In this document: in pieces, positions 62,496 through 64,000 of the stretch
Position numbering within the stretch: position 1 is the stretch's first letter
How the letters are laid out: every line of letters begins with the position of its first letter
NCBI RefSeq assembly: GCF_001635455.1
Contig: NZ_LWEH01000159.1
Span: forward strand, 62,001 to 126,000
Source of the DNA: Vibrio sp. HI00D65
Lineage (GTDB): Bacteria; Pseudomonadota; Gammaproteobacteria; Enterobacterales; Vibrionaceae
Direction of reading: 5' to 3'
DNA: 64,000 nt
The notes under the pieces: generated by a model
Told to the model about the DNA's origin: nothing
The model's input: the letters and a program-made list of their open reading frames with translations, nothing else
The model's database searches: none
Translations under genes and position numbers: made by a program

Positions 62496-63095
62496 ATGCG
62501 TACCAGTCATATGCTGGAGCATTTGATGGAGGCCTTACGTTGTCTACCTGGGGTTGGTCCCAAGTCGGCGCAGCGTATGGCCTTTCATTTGTTACAGCGC
62601 GATAGAAAAGGCGGCCTTCAGTTGGCTGATGCTCTTAGCCAAGCAATGACAGAAATTGGCCATTGCAATGAGTGTCGTACTTTTACTGAAGAAGATACCT
62701 GCCACATTTGTACCAACCCTAAACGTCAGGAAAATGGTCAAATCTGTGTAGTAGAAAGCCCAGCTGATATTGCAGCTATCGAAGCAACTGGCCAATACTC
62801 TGGTCGTTACTTTGTGCTTATGGGGCACCTTTCACCACTTGATGGTATTGGTCCAAGTGACATCGGCCTCGATGTTTTGGACTACCGCCTACGTCGTGGT
62901 GATATCTCTGAAGTAATCCTAGCGACTAACCCAACTGTTGAAGGGGAAGCGACAGCGCATTACATTGCTGAGCTGTGTAATGCCCATGAAGTGAACGCTA
63001 GCCGAATCGCTCATGGTGTTCCCGTTGGTGGTGAGCTAGAACTGGTGGATGGCACCACGCTTTCACACTCATTACTCGGTCGTCATAAGATCTAA
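62496..63095 (+). CDS. recR: RecR, recombination mediator
   Basis: With RecO (and RecF) loads RecA on SSB-coated DNA. The 199-aa protein has a helix-hairpin-helix [20 protein letters not shown] (about 13-32), a four-cysteine zinc finger ([16 protein letters not shown], about 57-72) and a Toprim domain ([13 protein letters not shown], about 85-97; GTPVGGELE-type loop [13 protein letters not shown]). Length matches E. coli (201 aa). Confidence 0.97.
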   Translation: MRTSHMLEHLMEALRCLPGVGPKSAQRMAFHLLQRDRKGGLQLADALSQAMTEIGHCNECRTFTEEDTCHICTNPKRQENGQICVVESPADIAAIEATGQYSGRYFVLMGHLSPLDGIGPSDIGLDVLDYRLRRGDISEVILATNPTVEGEATAHYIAELCNAHEVNASRIAHGVPVGGELELVDGTTLSHSLLGRHKI

Positions 63096-63133
63096 AAAAG
63101 CCGCTTGGTGAATCATCACTAAGCGACTTTTTC
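63095..63133 (+). terminator. Terminator after recR
   Basis: A long imperfect stem AAAAAGCCGCTTGGTGA/TCACTAAGCGACTTTTT with loop ATCA, starting at the recR stop. T-rich on both strands, so it may also serve the remnant aqpZ. Confidence 0.85.
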
Positions 63134-63175
63134 GTTTATTATTTACAGCTTATTTTATCCAACTCTTCTCAGAGC

Positions 63176-63840
63176 TTAATACGAGCCTCGAACGGTTTTG
63201 TATATTACCGCACCGATCACCGCACCAATAATTGGAGCAATCCAGAATAGCCATAGTTGAGAAACGGCCCAGTCACCAACAAATACCGCTACACCGGTAC
63301 TCCGAGCTGGTTTCACAGAGGTATTGGTTACTGGAATACTTATAAGGTGAATCAAGGTTAAACAGAGACCAATCGCGATGGGTGCAAATCCCGCGGGTGC
63401 TTTAGAATCAGTCGCTCCCATATACCATGGTCATCACCACCTCACAGGCCAGTGCTGCGGTTAGTGAGTAACCAACGGGAGACTACTCTCCAAAGCCATT
63501 AGACGCGAAACCTGACGAAACAGCATCAAAGCCAGCTTGGCCGGAGGCAATCACAAATAATACGCCGCCAGCAATAATGCCGCCGAGTACTTGAGCAATG
63601 ATGTAAGGGACAACATCTTTGGCATAAAACGACCATCTGTCCAAAGGCCTATAGTGACAGCTGGGTTGAGGTGGCAACCGGATATATGCCCAATAGCGAA
63701 AGCCATGGTGAGTAAGGTTGAACCAAAGGCAAGAGAGACCCCTAGTAGGCTAATGCCTGTATCGGGAAAAGCGGCGGCTAAGACGGCACTACTACAATCA
63801 ACCAAAACGTACCAAACATTTCTGCTATATACCTATTCAT
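63176..63840 (-). pseudogene. aqpZ: Broken aquaporin Z gene
   Basis: Fragments in several frames together cover most of an AqpZ water channel: start [14 protein letters not shown] (frame 1), then [26 protein letters not shown] (second frame), then [26 protein letters not shown] (third), then SPVGYSLTAALACEVVM, then [18 protein letters not shown] to the end. At least four lesions: frameshifts near 63800, 63628 and 63421, and an in-frame TAG near 63485 where the family has Tyr. The second NPA box reads KPA. The gene cannot make a normal channel. Confidence 0.9.
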
Positions 63841-63942
63841 AACGATCTTTATTAATCTGTACCAGTATCGAGAAGATAGTTTAGATTTTGCAAAATTGTA
63901 AAATCTTGGGCATATAGATGTCAGAAAATGGAAGAGGTATGA

Positions 63943-64000
63943 CTAAGTGATTGCCTCAAGTTCGATTAAGTTGTCGAGTGCTTCTTGATCGGTTTTGCCG
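63943..64000 (-). CDS. C-terminal fragment of an unidentified gene
   Basis: The minus strand reads GKTDQEALDNLIELEAIT then TAG, entering from the right edge. The frame has the look of a coding end (helical, acidic), but only 18 codons are visible, too few to name it. Confidence 0.45.
   Translation of the reverse strand, partial: GKTDQEALDNLIELEAIT

Overview
The window is a contiguous piece of the large chromosome of a Vibrio, most like the V. splendidus group. This rests on recognisable Vibrio genes and gene orders rather than on any database search: tfoS next to tfoR, aphB beside an rssB-like regulator, the polar organiser hubP upstream of truA-accD-folC-dedD-cvpA-purF, and fabB with a long FarS-like 3' UTR. 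Base composition is moderate and even, except for a visibly AT-rich block at about 32.3-35.2 kb. No integrase, transposase, prophage or CRISPR array is visible.

Layout. 0-9 kb: divergent zinc uptake genes znuCB/znuA around a Zur box; the chitin-responsive membrane regulator tfoS; the competence sRNA tfoR on the opposite strand; and the ferrous iron operon feoABC. 9-15 kb: small membrane and HIT proteins, a 500-bp repeat-rich gap, argS, yecM, purU and a possible 44-aa ORF. 15-22.6 kb: the enterobacterial-type block yoaA-tsaB-(unknown 101-aa gene)-yeaY-hydrolase-fadD-rnd. 22.6-30.5 kb: minCDE, ycgL, an MltB-like transglycosylase, a LysR regulator, a NupC-type nucleoside transporter and a CPA1-type antiporter. 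30.5-35.2 kb: folD, tRNA-Arg(UCU), elaA, then an AT-rich three-gene operon (divergent TypA/BipA paralogue, 51-aa DUF5993-like membrane protein, DsbB-like protein). 35.3-45 kb: aroC, a TRIC-type channel, epmC, yfcL, an FMN reductase, mnmC, fabB, pdxB and asd. 45-56 kb: hubP, truA, accD, folC, dedD, cvpA and purF, with a full PurR box before cvpA. 56-64 kb: aphB, the rssB-like gene, a 45-aa membrane protein, ybaN (apparently starting at ATT), apt, dnaX (with a slippery A7 frameshift site), ybaB, recR and a decayed aqpZ.

Functional themes are metal acquisition (Zur and Fur sites), competence control, translation and tRNA modification (argS, tsaB, mnmC, truA, epmC), fatty acid synthesis and degradation (fabB, accD, fadD, FarS-like RNA), cell-pole and division placement (hubP, minCDE, dedD), and DNA replication/repair (yoaA, dnaX, ybaB, recR).

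The least ordinary items are the TypA2-DUF5993-DsbB operon, the ATT start of ybaN, the dnaX frameshift site, the tfoR promoter palindrome next to an 11-copy 7-bp tandem repeat, the structured leader of the 45-aa protein, and the multiply broken aqpZ. All identifications are from reading the sequence and from family knowledge.
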